In this document: positions 33,455 to 44,595 of the stretch, piece after piece | Numbering within the stretch: position 1 is the stretch's first letter | How the letters are laid out: every line of letters starts with the position of its first letter | From: Brassica napus | Taxonomy: Eukaryota; Streptophyta; Magnoliopsida; Brassicales; Brassicaceae | DNA: 64,000 nucleotides | Reading direction: 5' to 3' | NCBI RefSeq assembly: GCF_020379485.1 | Contig: NW_026016895.1 | Location: forward strand, 1-64,000 | Notes under the pieces: generated by a model | Told to the model about the DNA's origin: nothing | Seen by the model: the letters and a program-made list of their open reading frames with translations, nothing else | The model's database searches: none | Position numbers and translations under genes: made by a program

Positions 33455-36400
33455 TCAAGACGGACGGCCATTCGAGAGTCCGATCTTGACTAGTAGAGAA
33501 TCAAACCGTGTGCGAGGTAATGGCTTCGTCAGTGCGTCGGCAAGTTGATCAGCTGAGTTGACGTGAGATACGCGCAGTTCACCGCTTTGCACAAATTGTC
33601 GAACAAAATGATAGTCAAGAGCAAGATGTTTCATTCTGGAATGAAAGACCGGATTGGCAGCAAGGTATGTAGCGCCAATATTGTCACAGTAGATGACTGG
33701 TTTAGTAGGAGATGGGGCTTCAAGCTCGGACAGAAGAGACTGAAGCCAGCAGACTTCAGCTGTAGTGGATGCAAGAGACCGATACTCTGCTTCTGTTGAT
33801 GATCGAGCTACACCAGTTTGTTTCTTAGATGACCAGGCAATAGGGTGACGACCAAGATAGACTATATAAGCACCAGTGGAAGTATAGTCGTCTCGGTTCC
33901 CAGCCCAATCCGCATCAGTGAACGCGTGAAGACTAGGAGTGTTGTGAGCTGGAAGAAAGATGCCGCGTGTGGTTGTGCCAGCAAGATAACGAAGGATGCG
34001 CTTGACTGCTTGCCAGTGGTCAGTGGTGGGCTTGTGCATGAACTGCGACAGCTTATTTACTGGGAAGGAGATGTCAGGCCGCGTCAATGAGAGATACTGG
34101 AGGCTGCCGACTACTGCTCGATATTCTGAAGGATCAGCCAAAGGAGTACCTGAAGACAACGTTAAAGTAGTGTTAGAACACATAGGTGTCTTGATTGAAT
34201 GACAGTCAGCCATTTTTGTACGATGTAGAAGATCTAATATGTAACGACTTTGATTCAAGTGCATTCCCTCCTTTGTCCTAATTACTTCTATGCCAAGAAA
34301 GAACGACAAATCATCTAAATCTTTTAAAGAAAAACGTTGAGATAAGGATTCGATAAACCGGGATGTATGAGAGGGACTGTTTCCAGTGATGATCAAATCA
34401 TCTACGTAGACAAGCATGTAGATGAGAACCCCATTCTTGTTGTAGATAAAGAGAGAGGCATCCGCTACTGAGTTCTTGAAACCAGACTGGAGAAGAAACG
34501 TGCGGAGCTCATTGTACCATGCCCGTGGGGCTTGTTTAAGTCCATAAATAGCCTTCCGGAGCTTACACACTGCAGTGGGATTATCTTTATCAATAAAACC
34601 TGGGGGTTGCATCATGTAGACATCTTCTTTGAGATGACCTTGAAGAAATGCATTGTTGACATCAAGTTGACGCAGGTTCCAATTTTTAGTAACTGCAATG
34701 CTGAGAATGGTCCTGATTGTGGCCGGCTTCACGACTGGACTAAATGTGTCATGATAATCGACACCTGGTCTTTGAGTGTAACCCTTGGCAACAAGTCTGG
34801 CTTTGTAGCGAGCTATGGAGCCATCTGCGTTTCTCTTTATGGTGAAGATCCACCTGCAACCTACAACATTAACATGATTAGCTGCTTCAGTGAGTGTTTC
34901 TAAATCCCATGAATGATTCCCTGTTTGAGCATCAAACTCATCACTCATAGCTTTGCGCCAATGGGGGCTCTTGAGGGCTTCAGCAACTGTTTTAGGAATC
35001 TGTTCCAAGAGCGAGGTAGTGGTAGTATGAAGGTTTAGTTTCTGGACTGGTTTCCGGGTACGAGTACTCGCACGAGTAGGTTGAGGAAGTTGGGTTGAAG
35101 GTGGTATAGATGGAGGAGGTAAAGGAACATCGAGAGGTGGAGTGTTGCTGGGAGTGGTAGTAGCAGGAGGGTTAGGCTGAGGTGGGTTTGTTGCGGGTGG
35201 GGGTTCAGCATGAGGAACCGGTTGCGGTATAAGAGAGACAACAGGATGAGAGCGAGTGGGGACGTCTTGATCATCCTCTGTTGAAACTTTTGAAGAAGAA
35301 ATAGAGAATGGAAAAACCGATTCATGAAAAACTACATGACGCGAAGTATAAATCCGTTTTGTTTCTCTATCAAAACAGAAATAGGCACTCTGTGTTATTG
35401 AATAGCCTAGAAAGACACAAGGTGTCGATCGTGCATCAAGCTTGTTAGATGCATATGGTCTAAGCCATGGAAAACACAGGCAGCCAAAGATCCGAAGTTT
35501 TTCATAATTTGGAACATGTCCATGTAACTTTTGAAAAGGAGTTTGAAAATTTAAAACCGGAGTTGGCATTCTGTTTATAAGATAGACAGCCGTAGCAAAT
35601 GCATAAGTCCAAAACGATTTAGGCATTGAAGCATGAGATAACAGAGCAAGACCAGTCTCGACTATATGTCGATGTCTACGCTCCGATATACCGTTATGTT
35701 CTGGAGTATGCGGCGGACTTGTCATATGAGAGATGCCATGAGAAGCTAAAAAGGATGCTAACGCTATATATTCTCCCCCATTGTCAGTGTATAGAGTTCT
35801 AAGTTTGGTTTGAAATCGATTTTCAACCAAGACTTTGAATCTAGTAAAAACATCAGACACTTGGGATTTTTGTTTCAATGGATATAACCATGTATAGCGT
35901 GTAAAATGATCTACAAAGATAACATAATACTTGAAACCATCTTCTGAAATTTGTGGAGATGTCCACACATCTGAAAAGACTATGTCAAGCGGAAAAGATG
36001 ATCGCAAAGTAGAATTTTTAAAAGGCAACTTGTGCATTTTATTAATAGAGCAAGAAGTGCATGGAGAAGCCATTAAAACACTAGATGTAGTAGGTAACTG
36101 ATAAATAGAAACTAGTTTTTGAAGAATTGGAAAAGCAGGATGACCAAGACGCGAGTGCCAATCAGACATAGTGGTCTTGACAGCTGAAGCAAATGCAAGA
36201 GAAGGAGGTTTAGAGGTTTTTGAAAGCGGCCATGCATAGGTACCATCTTTAGGCTTGCCCTCCAGACGAAGAGCCCCCGTCTGCAAGTCTCTCACCTGAA
36301 AGTAAGTTGGAGTAAACGTGACAGCAACCCCATTAGTTGAGCATAATTGAAACACAGAAATTAAGTTCTTTTGTAACGATGGAACACATAATACACTATT

Positions 36401-37600
36401 AAGAAAGAAAGGTTTTGTATAAGAAGGAAGAGATAAAGAACCAGTGTGGGAGATGTTGAGGCCTGACCCATCACCAAGTAAGACACCATCACCGCCACTG
36501 TAAGGATTGTGGAGAGACAGATTAGCCAAGTCAGATGTCATGTGGTGGGAAGCGCCACTATCAAAGAGCCATGTAGATGCATCAGACATGATTGGTTGAT
36601 TCATCGGAGAAGGCATGATTGCTTGATTAGCTTGAGGATGCCACGCCAGGTTGAGTTGTTGAGAGTTCCAAGACTGTTGAGGTCGCATGGCAGTCGCTTG
36701 TGGTGGCGTTGCTGCACCTCGAACAAGACGGAACTGTGGACAATACTTGGCACTATGTCCTTGTGTGCCGCATGCTTGACATCTGCCAAGATAAGGTTTG
36801 TTAAACCTTGGTTGGAATGTGGCTTGATTCCCTCTGTTCTGCGAATAGTTGTTGTGATTGTTGTTGTTGTTCTTCCAGTGAGAGCGTGGTCTAGCATCAG
36901 TAGCGTGTGCCACAATCGGAGTCGCAGTAGAAGAGTCTTTACACATGAGCATGGCCTCGCGATTAATGAGTCTTTCGTATAGCTCAGTGAACGGGATCGT
37001 AGTGTCACGGCCGTTGATAGCATCAATCTCTGGTTTGTACTCCTCAGGGAGTCCATCAAGAATTCTCTCAGTAACATCTTCTGGATCCATTGGCTTGCCG
37101 AGCAAGGCTAGCTCATCAACCTTGGACTTAACTAGGCGCAGATATTCACTAATGGTCTTGGTACCTTTGACAGAAGATTCAATTTGCTTTTTGATCTGGC
37201 GCACATGACCACGAGTCGGAATACCAAAGGTAGACAGGAGAATAGTCCACACCTCTTTTGTTGTTGTTGCGCTGGAGACGACGGTCTGAACCGGTAAGGT
37301 GATCGCACCTATGATAGCGCTGTAGAGAAGCCGGTCTTGTCGCCTCCAAGGAGCAAACGCCGGGTTTGGTTGAGCCTCGCCATGAACATTAATAGTCTGA
37401 GCAGGTGCGGTGTTGTTATCATCAATAAAGTGATGAAGTTCATGACCCTCAAGAAGCGCACGGATCTGGCGACTCCACATCAGATAGTTCGTCGTGGTGA
37501 GTTTGGTCACGCTCGACATGTTGACCGAGAGCAGGGTGGTGCGTGGATCATCGGGATTGAACACAACCGTACGTTCAGCCGTGTGTTCATTCATTGTCAT
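33455..37600 (-). CDS. Copia gag-pol polyprotein, intact
   Basis: One uninterrupted frame of 1381 residues contains every expected Copia domain in order. These are an N-terminal gag domain; a CCHC zinc knuckle (CQACGTQGHSAKYC, about residue 275); an aspartic protease (WLFDSGASHHMTSD, about 345); and a pre-integrase domain (DWHSRLGHP). The integrase core follows, with its catalytic acidic residues in FVDHFTRYTW, YTDNGGEY and the EHNGISERRH region. The reverse transcriptase has VARYKARLVAKGYTQ-type text and the catalytic YVDDLIITG, and the RNase H has TDADWAGNRDD and STEAEYRSL. The polyprotein would be cleaved by its own protease to copy the RNA and integrate the cDNA. No frameshift or stop is present. 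This element type lacks an envelope gene. Confidence 0.96.
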   Translation of the reverse strand: MTMNEHTAERTVVFNPDDPRTTLLSVNMSSVTKLTTTNYLMWSRQIRALLEGHELHHFIDDNNTAPAQTINVHGEAQPNPAFAPWRRQDRLLYSAIIGAITLPVQTVVSSATTTKEVWTILLSTFGIPTRGHVRQIKKQIESSVKGTKTISEYLRLVKSKVDELALLGKPMDPEDVTERILDGLPEEYKPEIDAINGRDTTIPFTELYERLINREAMLMCKDSSTATPIVAHATDARPRSHWKNNNNNHNNYSQNRGNQATFQPRFNKPYLGRCQACGTQGHSAKYCPQFRLVRGAATPPQATAMRPQQSWNSQQLNLAWHPQANQAIMPSPMNQPIMSDASTWLFDSGASHHMTSDLANLSLHNPYSGGDGVLLGDGSGLNISHTGSLSLPSYTKPFFLNSVLCVPSLQKNLISVFQLCSTNGVAVTFTPTYFQVRDLQTGALRLEGKPKDGTYAWPLSKTSKPPSLAFASAVKTTMSDWHSRLGHPAFPILQKLVSIYQLPTTSSVLMASPCTSCSINKMHKLPFKNSTLRSSFPLDIVFSDVWTSPQISEDGFKYYVIFVDHFTRYTWLYPLKQKSQVSDVFTRFKVLVENRFQTKLRTLYTDNGGEYIALASFLASHGISHMTSPPHTPEHNGISERRHRHIVETGLALLSHASMPKSFWTYAFATAVYLINRMPTPVLNFQTPFQKLHGHVPNYEKLRIFGCLCFPWLRPYASNKLDARSTPCVFLGYSITQSAYFCFDRETKRIYTSRHVVFHESVFPFSISSSKVSTEDDQDVPTRSHPVVSLIPQPVPHAEPPPATNPPQPNPPATTTPSNTPPLDVPLPPPSIPPSTQLPQPTRASTRTRKPVQKLNLHTTTTSLLEQIPKTVAEALKSPHWRKAMSDEFDAQTGNHSWDLETLTEAANHVNVVGCRWIFTIKRNADGSIARYKARLVAKGYTQRPGVDYHDTFSPVVKPATIRTILSIAVTKNWNLRQLDVNNAFLQGHLKEDVYMMQPPGFIDKDNPTAVCKLRKAIYGLKQAPRAWYNELRTFLLQSGFKNSVADASLFIYNKNGVLIYMLVYVDDLIITGNSPSHTSRFIESLSQRFSLKDLDDLSFFLGIEVIRTKEGMHLNQSRYILDLLHRTKMADCHSIKTPMCSNTTLTLSSGTPLADPSEYRAVVGSLQYLSLTRPDISFPVNKLSQFMHKPTTDHWQAVKRILRYLAGTTTRGIFLPAHNTPSLHAFTDADWAGNRDDYTSTGAYIVYLGRHPIAWSSKKQTGVARSSTEAEYRSLASTTAEVCWLQSLLSELEAPSPTKPVIYCDNIGATYLAANPVFHSRMKHLALDYHFVRQFVQSGELRVSHVNSADQLADALTKPLPRTRFDSLLVKIGLSNGRPS

Positions 37601-37704
37601 TGATACTTGGAGAGAAAGTTAGGTCTGAGACAAGAAGAAGAAACGAGATTTGGGAGAAGAGAGGCGGAAGAGAAAAGAAAAAAAAATAGGTTTTCACCTA
37701 TAGG

Positions 37705-37716
37705 GCTCTGATACCA
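37705..37716 (-). promoter_or_regulatory. Copia primer-binding site
   Basis: The plus-strand word GCTCTGATACCA reads TGGTATCAGAGC on the element strand, complementary to the 3' end of initiator tRNA-Met. It directly follows the 5' LTR, as required for minus-strand cDNA priming. Confidence 0.95.
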
Positions 37717-37887
37717 TATTGAGTATTGGAATTGAATGAATATTATTGAGTAAAGAGCTCTGTTCTTATATGTACAGAGATGATCACAAGAAAGGCAAGG
37801 CAATATTCTAGGAGATACAATAGACTAATTACAGACTATATAGCCGTTGATAGACGTTAATGATTATACACTTTCCATACTCTTACA
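37717..37887 (-). repeat. 5' LTR of the Copia element
   Basis: 171 bp long and nearly identical to the LTR at 33277-33447. It should contain the element promoter, transcribed leftward from about 37.8 kb, away from the peroxidase start and in the same direction as the peroxidase gene. Confidence 0.95.
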
Positions 37888-37990
37888 CATAATTGGTCTC
37901 ATTTTGGTCGCCACTAATGCAGCTGCATAACAAGCTTATGATTAGAAAACATGATGCAAAAGCTGCAGCTATGCTCTTTGGTTTCATCAT

Positions 37991-39749
37991 CGTCTTTTTT
38001 GTTGTTTCTTTAACTGGAGTTTGAGTTGATTGAAGAGAAAATGACTTTCGTATTGCACTTGGAAGTGTATGTATATAGGAAGCCGAAGCTATAGCCGTGA
38101 CATTAATAATCCCAACCGAAAATTAAAGGAATACGACATTAATTTGATGTTAACCGACCGGTTTCGTTCGATTTTTGGTTTAAGTTTGGTTATTAATTTG
38201 GAAGTTCATGCTTTCATTTCACGAACCAAAAGAAAAAGCCATATTGAATCCCCATTACGCCGGTTGATCTCAATTTTCGGTTGATTAATTCGAATTTAAG
38301 TGAAAAGGAAGCCTGCTTTATACAATTTTGCTGGAGCGATGTGACATTAATAATTAAAATGCCAACAGAAGTAAAGACCGGCCAGAGTTGGTATAGATTT
38401 AAGCGTGGTTTAGAGCTTCTCGACCGAATCTATTGAAACTTAATATTACGTTGAAGAAAGTATATATAGTTTCAATGATAGAGAAAAACCCAACTGTTTC
38501 ATTCTTTTCATCTTTTTATTTCAGTAATAGTTGATAGAAAAAAGCAGTGAACCCAGTGGACCGGTTTGGTTCAATTAATGTTTATAGGTGGAAACAGTTG
38601 ATTGAGAAGACAAGACAAAGAATGAGTAGAGCAACATGCATAATGTGACCAGTTAGGTTTAGTTTCACGTAAGCGTTTATCATAATGTGACATGTATACA
38701 TATATATTAACTATCTATCTACATGTACATTGATTTTAGTTTATACTGTGTACAGAATCAACATTTAGAAAGCTCTAGCATATACTTACTACTTTTATTA
38801 TATTTAAACTATCAGTGCACAAAAAAAAAACTATATTTAAATTATCATATAATTTTGTTAGCATTTTAGTTTATACTACTAATTAACAATCACTTGATTA
38901 GATGTTTCAACAATAGACAAGTGCCTGATTAATATCTTGCTTAAGTTAAAAGAGGCATGGAAGAGAATATATTTTCAAAATTTTTAGTGAAATGTTTTCT
39001 GAGAAAACAAAATGTAAATGACCTTGAAATAATTGTGTAAGGAAGATGTATTGGATGAATTCAGATAAGCTTTCTAAGTAAGCTATAAAAAAATTGAATC
39101 GCAATCAATATGTTCAGAAAAAAGAACCGAACACAAAAACGATACACAAAAGTATATGGTTCTGATAAAGACGAGTAAAGAGTAATGTTGGTGAGAGTAA
39201 TTACTACGAGTTTTCGGTGAAATGAATGTCCCTAGCTGTTTTTCCAAACGTGGAATCTGTGATCCTAAAAACTGTTTCTGTTTTTTTCCTTTTTAGATCC
39301 ACAAAACGTTACAACTTTTTTTGTAGTTTACACTACACAGTTCCACAAGCGTACAAGAGTATCCGTTAATGTTATATTTGATAATTTCATTAAAAAGAAG
39401 ATACGTCGAAAATTAAGTCATATTTGATATGCTTCGATATCATTTTCTGTATAAAGTAGATAAGAATTTAACCGTATATATATGGATTCTGCTAAGAAGA
39501 ACCAAACATGTTTTGATTAATCGTTTTATTAGCTAGCAATCGACATAATTAAAGGGCCTAATATTGTCAACGAGAAGTAAAATACGTCAATTCTAAGTTA
39601 TATTAACTAGACTATAGTATAGCCAATTTCACAATTAGCAATATTAACGGCTTAAAGTTGTAGCTTTCTTCTTCTTCTTCTTCTATGTTCCCATTCTCAT
39701 TAAAGTGAGCTTCTGAATTTGTTGTGGACAAAATATATCCCTTATTGAA
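37991..39749. other. Peroxidase promoter side and intergenic DNA
   Basis: The first few hundred bases should hold the promoter of the minus-strand peroxidase. The remainder has no recognisable gene or element up to the Helitron at 39750. Scattered AACCGG/CCGGTTT-like words near 38150-38420 may be old transposon debris. Confidence 0.4.
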
Positions 39750-40997
39750 TCTATTCTATTAAAACACCTGTTTGACCCATTGATAAAAGTTGGATCCAAC
39801 AACTATTTTTAACAATACATACCTTTTTAACGTGATAACTACTATACCTTTTTAATTTTCGAAACTAACCACCACATTCTCTTTTTTTTTTCAAAAATAA
39901 CTACCACTCCTTAATAGTAGGGAACCTCTATTATGTAACTTCCGTTATTACAAGTTGTTTTCTATTAATCGGGACCACTTAAAATCTATTTTCTCGACTT
40001 TACCACCATTTAAATTCCCTACTAATATATTTCTGGACTTTACCACCATATTTACGATATCTAATAATACATAACCTTAGTTATATTGATTGTTTCCTAA
40101 TAATATGGAGCATATCTAATTTTTTCTGATTATATCTCCAACAAACAAGAACATTCTAAGAATCAATCAATTATTCTAAACTCAATTTTGAAATTTTGTT
40201 ATCTAACTCCTTAATCCCGTAAAATATGCCCTCATATTTTGTAACAATTTTTAAACTTAAAAACTAGATTTTTTTTTCTTAACTATTAGCGTTTTCATCG
40301 CTATCCTCTCTTTATAAATATCGTTCCCACAGTGTGGTTAAGACAATAGAAGCTCACATAAGGTTTTATCAGGATAAAAGAATTTGAGCCATGGACATTT
40401 AATTTACGAAACCCATTATAATTGGGCCATGGACTTTGATTTACATAACCCATTTTTAATTGCTATACAAATTATTATCTGTAATAATGATGTAGTTATA
40501 ATTATATACGAAATTAAATAATTCCAATTTTATGATTTTTTTAATTGATTTAATGTATCTATTTAATTACTGTTTTATTACTAAACAAAATTGTAACAAT
40601 ACTTTGTAATTTTTTTAAATTACTGTTTTAAAATAAAGTACCATATTAATAAACTAAAAGGCTATGTCACAAATTTATAGTTTAACACTATAATAAATTC
40701 AATACAATTATCAAAATACTTTACTAATCATTTTTTATAAAAAATTACGCAAATATGATCACATATAAAAACACAAATATGATTATAAAAAAATACATAT
40801 ATGATACAAGGAAAGACACAAGTACATACTTATGAGACTTGATTTGTTTAATACAATTACAAAAATTATCTATTCTATTAAATTTATATCATACAAAAAT
40901 ATGATTATACAAACACACAAACATATAAATTATATTAGGCAAAAAAAAATTAAAACAAAACATATACCCGCCCTCGAGAGAGCGGGTCAATATCTAG
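39750..40997 (+). mobile_element. Non-autonomous Helitron, 1.25 kb
   Basis: The 5' end TCTATTCTATTAAAACACCT follows an A. The 3' end has an inverted CCCGC...GCGGG hairpin (40967-40986), then TCAATATCTAG and a T. No coding content or gene fragment is recognisable; the interior is AT-rich. Confidence 0.82.
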
Positions 40998-41232
40998 TAA
41001 CCTTCTTAAAACAAATGTATTGGTCCCGCACTCATCGCAGCTATGCCAAACTATTTCTTTTGCCAAATTAATTGCATTAATACGTTGAAAACGACTAATA
41101 CTTACTACATCTCATGTGAAGTTGTGATCCATATACACTGTACATATGAAAATTATTGACCTCAAGTTTCTTTCCTCCAAACACACATTCTTATGGATTA
41201 ACATAAATGTTTGCAAGTAAAAAGGGATATTA

Positions 41233-41500
41233 TGGCATCTCCGTCCATACTCTATTTTTTTCTTTAAAATAGAGTAAAAGTGAATATGAAGTAAGAAATG
41301 CTCCAACCCAACTTTATATATCACTTCATAATGAAATTTACTGCATAATGAAATTTACTCCATAAATGGAGTAATCCATTTTTTTTTGTTCATCACTCCA
41401 TTATAGAGTAGGAAATGAAGTAGGGTTGGAGCAATTTTACTTCATTTTCACTTTATTCCATTTTAGTGGAAAAAATAGAGTTTTACATTGGAGATGCTCT
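41233..41500. mobile_element. Foldback MITE
   Basis: The left arm TGGCATCTCCGTCCATACTC and the right arm ending TTTTACATTGGAGATGC are inverted copies. Both continue inward through TCTATTTTT/AAAAATAGAG and AAAGTG-type words. About 270 bp and non-coding. It shares the GCATCTCCAA terminal theme with the MITE near 10 kb. Confidence 0.65.
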
Positions 41501-43125
41501 TAGTATATTACGTATCTTTCATACTAAAACAATCTCTATCATTTAACTCAATCATCTTAACAAAAAAATTGGTTAATCCCACGGTTTATATACTCTAAAA
41601 AACAAATCTATTGAATTTGTGTTGCAGAAAAGATCATACATCGAAAACGTATTAAGATTAAAATAAGTTATACAAAAGTTAGATCAATTCACTTATCACC
41701 AATTGATTCATGATTGAGTGCTAAAACACCACAATAAAAAGGCTGGAGTCCCAAAAGATCTAGATTCATTTTTAATGGTAAAATCCTTCCGAACAGCTAG
41801 TTGCAACCTTATCTTTCAAAGATTCACCAGATAGATAAACAGTGGCAAGTGCATGCTCACATTCTTTGGTGACACACATTGAAGTTTTTTTTGACAACAA
41901 TAACTACAGTTAAGTAAGACGTATCCACCGATTCGGATAACTAAAACAGAGGTATTGAATTAACATATAGCATAGCAGAAGGAGAATTCATATCACCGTG
42001 TGTAAGCTTGTCCGCCATTTTATATTGTGTTCTTAAAATACACTTGATCGAGAAATTAGAAAAAAATTTCTTACATCGCCAAAATTCGTTCATTGAACTC
42101 CTAGGACCGCGTACATTGAAGTTCTGTCGTATCTTATGGAGAACTAACCACACACCATGTCCATGTTCCGCGTTGTATCCTATGGAGAGAAACGCTTTAT
42201 TCTATTAAAGAATGATCATTTATTGGTTTTTCATATACTAAAATACATATAAACTATCAGGTAGAGATCTTCGTTTTATATCCATTAATTTTTATACTGA
42301 GGAAAATTTATTCACTTTGACGGATATATTCCCTTTGAATGGCATATATTATTGTTGGGTTTTTGCCGTTTTACTTAAGATTTTCATGGGCGATGAGTGA
42401 TGTACTTCTTGTAGTACCATTCGTTAGATTCATAGTTAGCACCTAATCCTAACCCCTAAGCCCTAACCCGAACCTCCCAGGAATTTGATCAATTGTCCGT
42501 AATTAGGTGTCCAGGTGTCCCACCAGAGGCTAAGAGAAGTCCCATTACCAACAATGCCTTTCAGAAAATTTGCAGCAACTATGTGTACACACGTTCATTA
42601 CTCATAATATCAAATATCAAATCATCACGAAGACATCGTTATGCGAAAGAGGACGTATCCTCGATTATAAACGATATGACTATTAATAAGAACGGTAGGG
42701 TAAATATTATATGAATGATAAGTACAGAAAATAATGAAAATAGTCAATAGCAATGTATTGATCAGAGAGGATAATTAGGTTTTAATAATTTTAGTGGACA
42801 AGGCATGTTTGTTTTATACCGTGTGGTGCCATTACACAACAATCATTATTTTTTTGTCACCAAAGATAGAAACATCCCTCAAAGTATTTTTCGCCCATTG
42901 ATCAGAATAAATGTCTTAAACTAAAAATAAAAATAAATGCCTAAGAAAAAACCCATCTCTACCTCCAAAATTCCTTACCTCCCAAAAACAAAACAAATGC
43001 AACGAAACACCCTAAATTTAAAAAGTCTATTTTCTTAAATTTAACCTCTTCCTTCACCAATATAATATCTTTCTCACAATCTCATTTCATAAAGAAAAAA
43101 GAGAGTAAAACCCCCCAAAAAAAAG
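41501..43125. other. Intergenic region upstream of the pectinesterase gene
   Basis: No gene recognised. The final 150 bases before the ATG are A/C-rich with repeated AAAAC and CACC words, compatible with a 5' leader. Degenerate CCCTAA-type words occur near 42445-42470. Confidence 0.4.
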
Positions 43126-44595
43126 ATGGATTGTAGAACAAGAATGATACTTGTCCTAACCCTGATTTTAATGTCCGTATGGGGTTCAGACGCATCCGCA
43201 ATGCAAACGACAAAGTTGGACGCACCGCTTTTAACTGAAAAAATCGCAACAAACAGATCGATAATTGTCGATATTGAAGGCAAAGGAGACTACACTTCGG
43301 TTCAAAAAGCCATTGATGCTGTCCCTGTTGGTAACTCTAATTGGATTATCGTCCATGTCCGTAAAGGAATCTACAAGTACGTATAGTTTTTTCGAGGTTT
43401 AACCTTTAAATTAGATTATTTCATATGCACTGTGCACAATGCATGTTTTATAACATGCATATATGTAACACCAACTTATAGTAATCTTGAAAGATCACTA
43501 AATGCAGCATTACTATTGCTATTATGAAATTTGATGTTATTTTACTTGTTTGGGGAAAAAGAGAGAGAGTGCACATTCCGGAGAACAAGCCGTTCATATT
43601 TATGAGAGGTAACGGAAGAGGAAAAACGGTCATCGAATCATCGCAAAGCTCGGTCGATAATGTTGCTTCAGCCACTTTCAAAGTCGAAGCTAATCACTTC
43701 GTTGCTTTTGGTATCACCATCAGGGTATATATGTCTAACACAATTGTCGATTTCGATTTTTTTTAAATCACGTTAATGACAATCAGTGATGAATATACAG
43801 AATGATGCACCGGTCGGAATGGCGTTCACGTCTGATAACCAATCCGTGGCAGCGTTTGTGGCTGCCGACAAAGTTGCGTTTTATCATTGTGCGTTCTTCA
43901 GCTTGCACAACACTTTGTTTGATAACAAAGGTAGACATTATTACCATCAGTGTTACATCCAAGGCTCTATCGACTTCATCTTCGGTCGTGCAACTTCCAT
44001 TTTCAACGTATATTTTTCCCCATTTACACAATCTCTCAAACATTTAGACTATACTAATAACACTGATTGTAATGATTGTTATAGAACTGTGAGATATTTG
44101 TGATATCGGACAAGAGGGTGAAACCCTACGGGTCAATCACAGCACACCACAGGGAAAACGCAGAGGAAAATACTGGTTATGTTTTCATAAGAGGCAAAGT
44201 GTACGGAATCGATGAAGTTTACTTGGGAAGGGCCAAAGGACCGTACTCTCGGGTCATCTTTGCCAAGACTTACTTTTCCAAGACCGTTGTCCCTGACGGT
44301 TGGACCAACTGGAGCTACGACGGCTCAACCAAGTTAGTCTCTGATTTTTATTTATTTTTCACCTGTGTGGCAAAAGTAGTTTCTATATTGTTCATGTTTT
44401 ATACTAACCACTCTTGACACTTTGATCAGGGACTTATACCACGCAGAGTATAAGTGTCATGGACCAGGTGCTGATAGGCAACGTAGATCAAGTTGGGCCA
44501 AAGAACTTACCAAACAAGAAGTTGAGTCTTTCTTGTCCATTGATTTCATTGATGGAACGGCATGGCTTCCTGTTTGGCTTCAGCAAAAGTCTTAG
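43126..44595 (+). CDS. PME67: Pectinesterase-like protein (PME67-like) with altered active site
   Basis: Five exons (43126-43376, 43562-43724, 43801-44007, 44085-44332, 44430-44595) sum to 1035 bases, 344 residues, with all introns GT-AG. An N-terminal signal peptide is followed directly by the pectin methylesterase beta-helix, without an inhibitor-like pro-region. Normal family signatures include GDYTSVQKAIDAVP, IPENKPFIFMRGNG, NQSVAAF (about 152), GSIDFIFGRA with the second catalytic Asp at 196, and LGRAK with Arg 256. The usual QDTL motif, which carries the first catalytic Asp, is HNTL here (His174, Asn175). The GRPW tryptophan is Lys258. The protein may therefore be inactive as an esterase or have changed chemistry. 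Its position beside PER29 suits At3g17060. Confidence 0.9.

Larger units (their letters stand above)
33272..37892 (-). mobile_element. Complete Ty1/Copia LTR retrotransposon
   Basis: The element (33277-37887, about 4.6 kb) is bounded by two 171 bp LTRs. It is flanked by the 5 bp target duplication CATAA at 33272-33276 and 37888-37892. On its own strand it starts TGTAAGAG and each LTR ends CTCAATA. The primer-binding site TGGTATCAGAGC, complementary to initiator methionine tRNA, directly follows the 5' LTR, and a polypurine tract GAGGGGGTG precedes the 3' LTR. The LTRs differ at one position that I can see (G at 33310 against A at 37750). It carries a single full-length gag-pol frame. These features point to a recent and possibly autonomous insertion. 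It disrupts exon 1 of the peroxidase gene. Confidence 0.97.
31306..37990 (-). pseudogene. PER29: Class III peroxidase gene (PER29-like), exon 1 split by a retrotransposon
   Basis: Exon 1 runs from ATG 37990 to 37893, is interrupted by the Copia element, and resumes at 33276-33129. Exon 2 is 32489-32129 and exon 3 is 31715-31306. All splice sites are GT-AG. With the insertion and one target duplication ignored, the coding parts sum to 1017 bases, about 338 residues. It has a signal peptide, the distal-histidine motif LLRLMFHDC, the proximal-histidine motif SHSIGVTHC, and conserved cysteines including the GCDAS pair. Such secreted haem peroxidases use hydrogen peroxide in the cell wall. I see no other disabling change, so the gene seems to have been lost recently through this one insertion. 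It could only be rescued if the element were spliced or excised. The position suits At3g17070 (peroxidase 29). Confidence 0.9.

Noticed and set aside
36509..36982. 157 aa plus-strand frame and 158 aa minus frame inside the Copia element
   Set aside because: Alternate-frame shadows of the gag region of the intact polyprotein.
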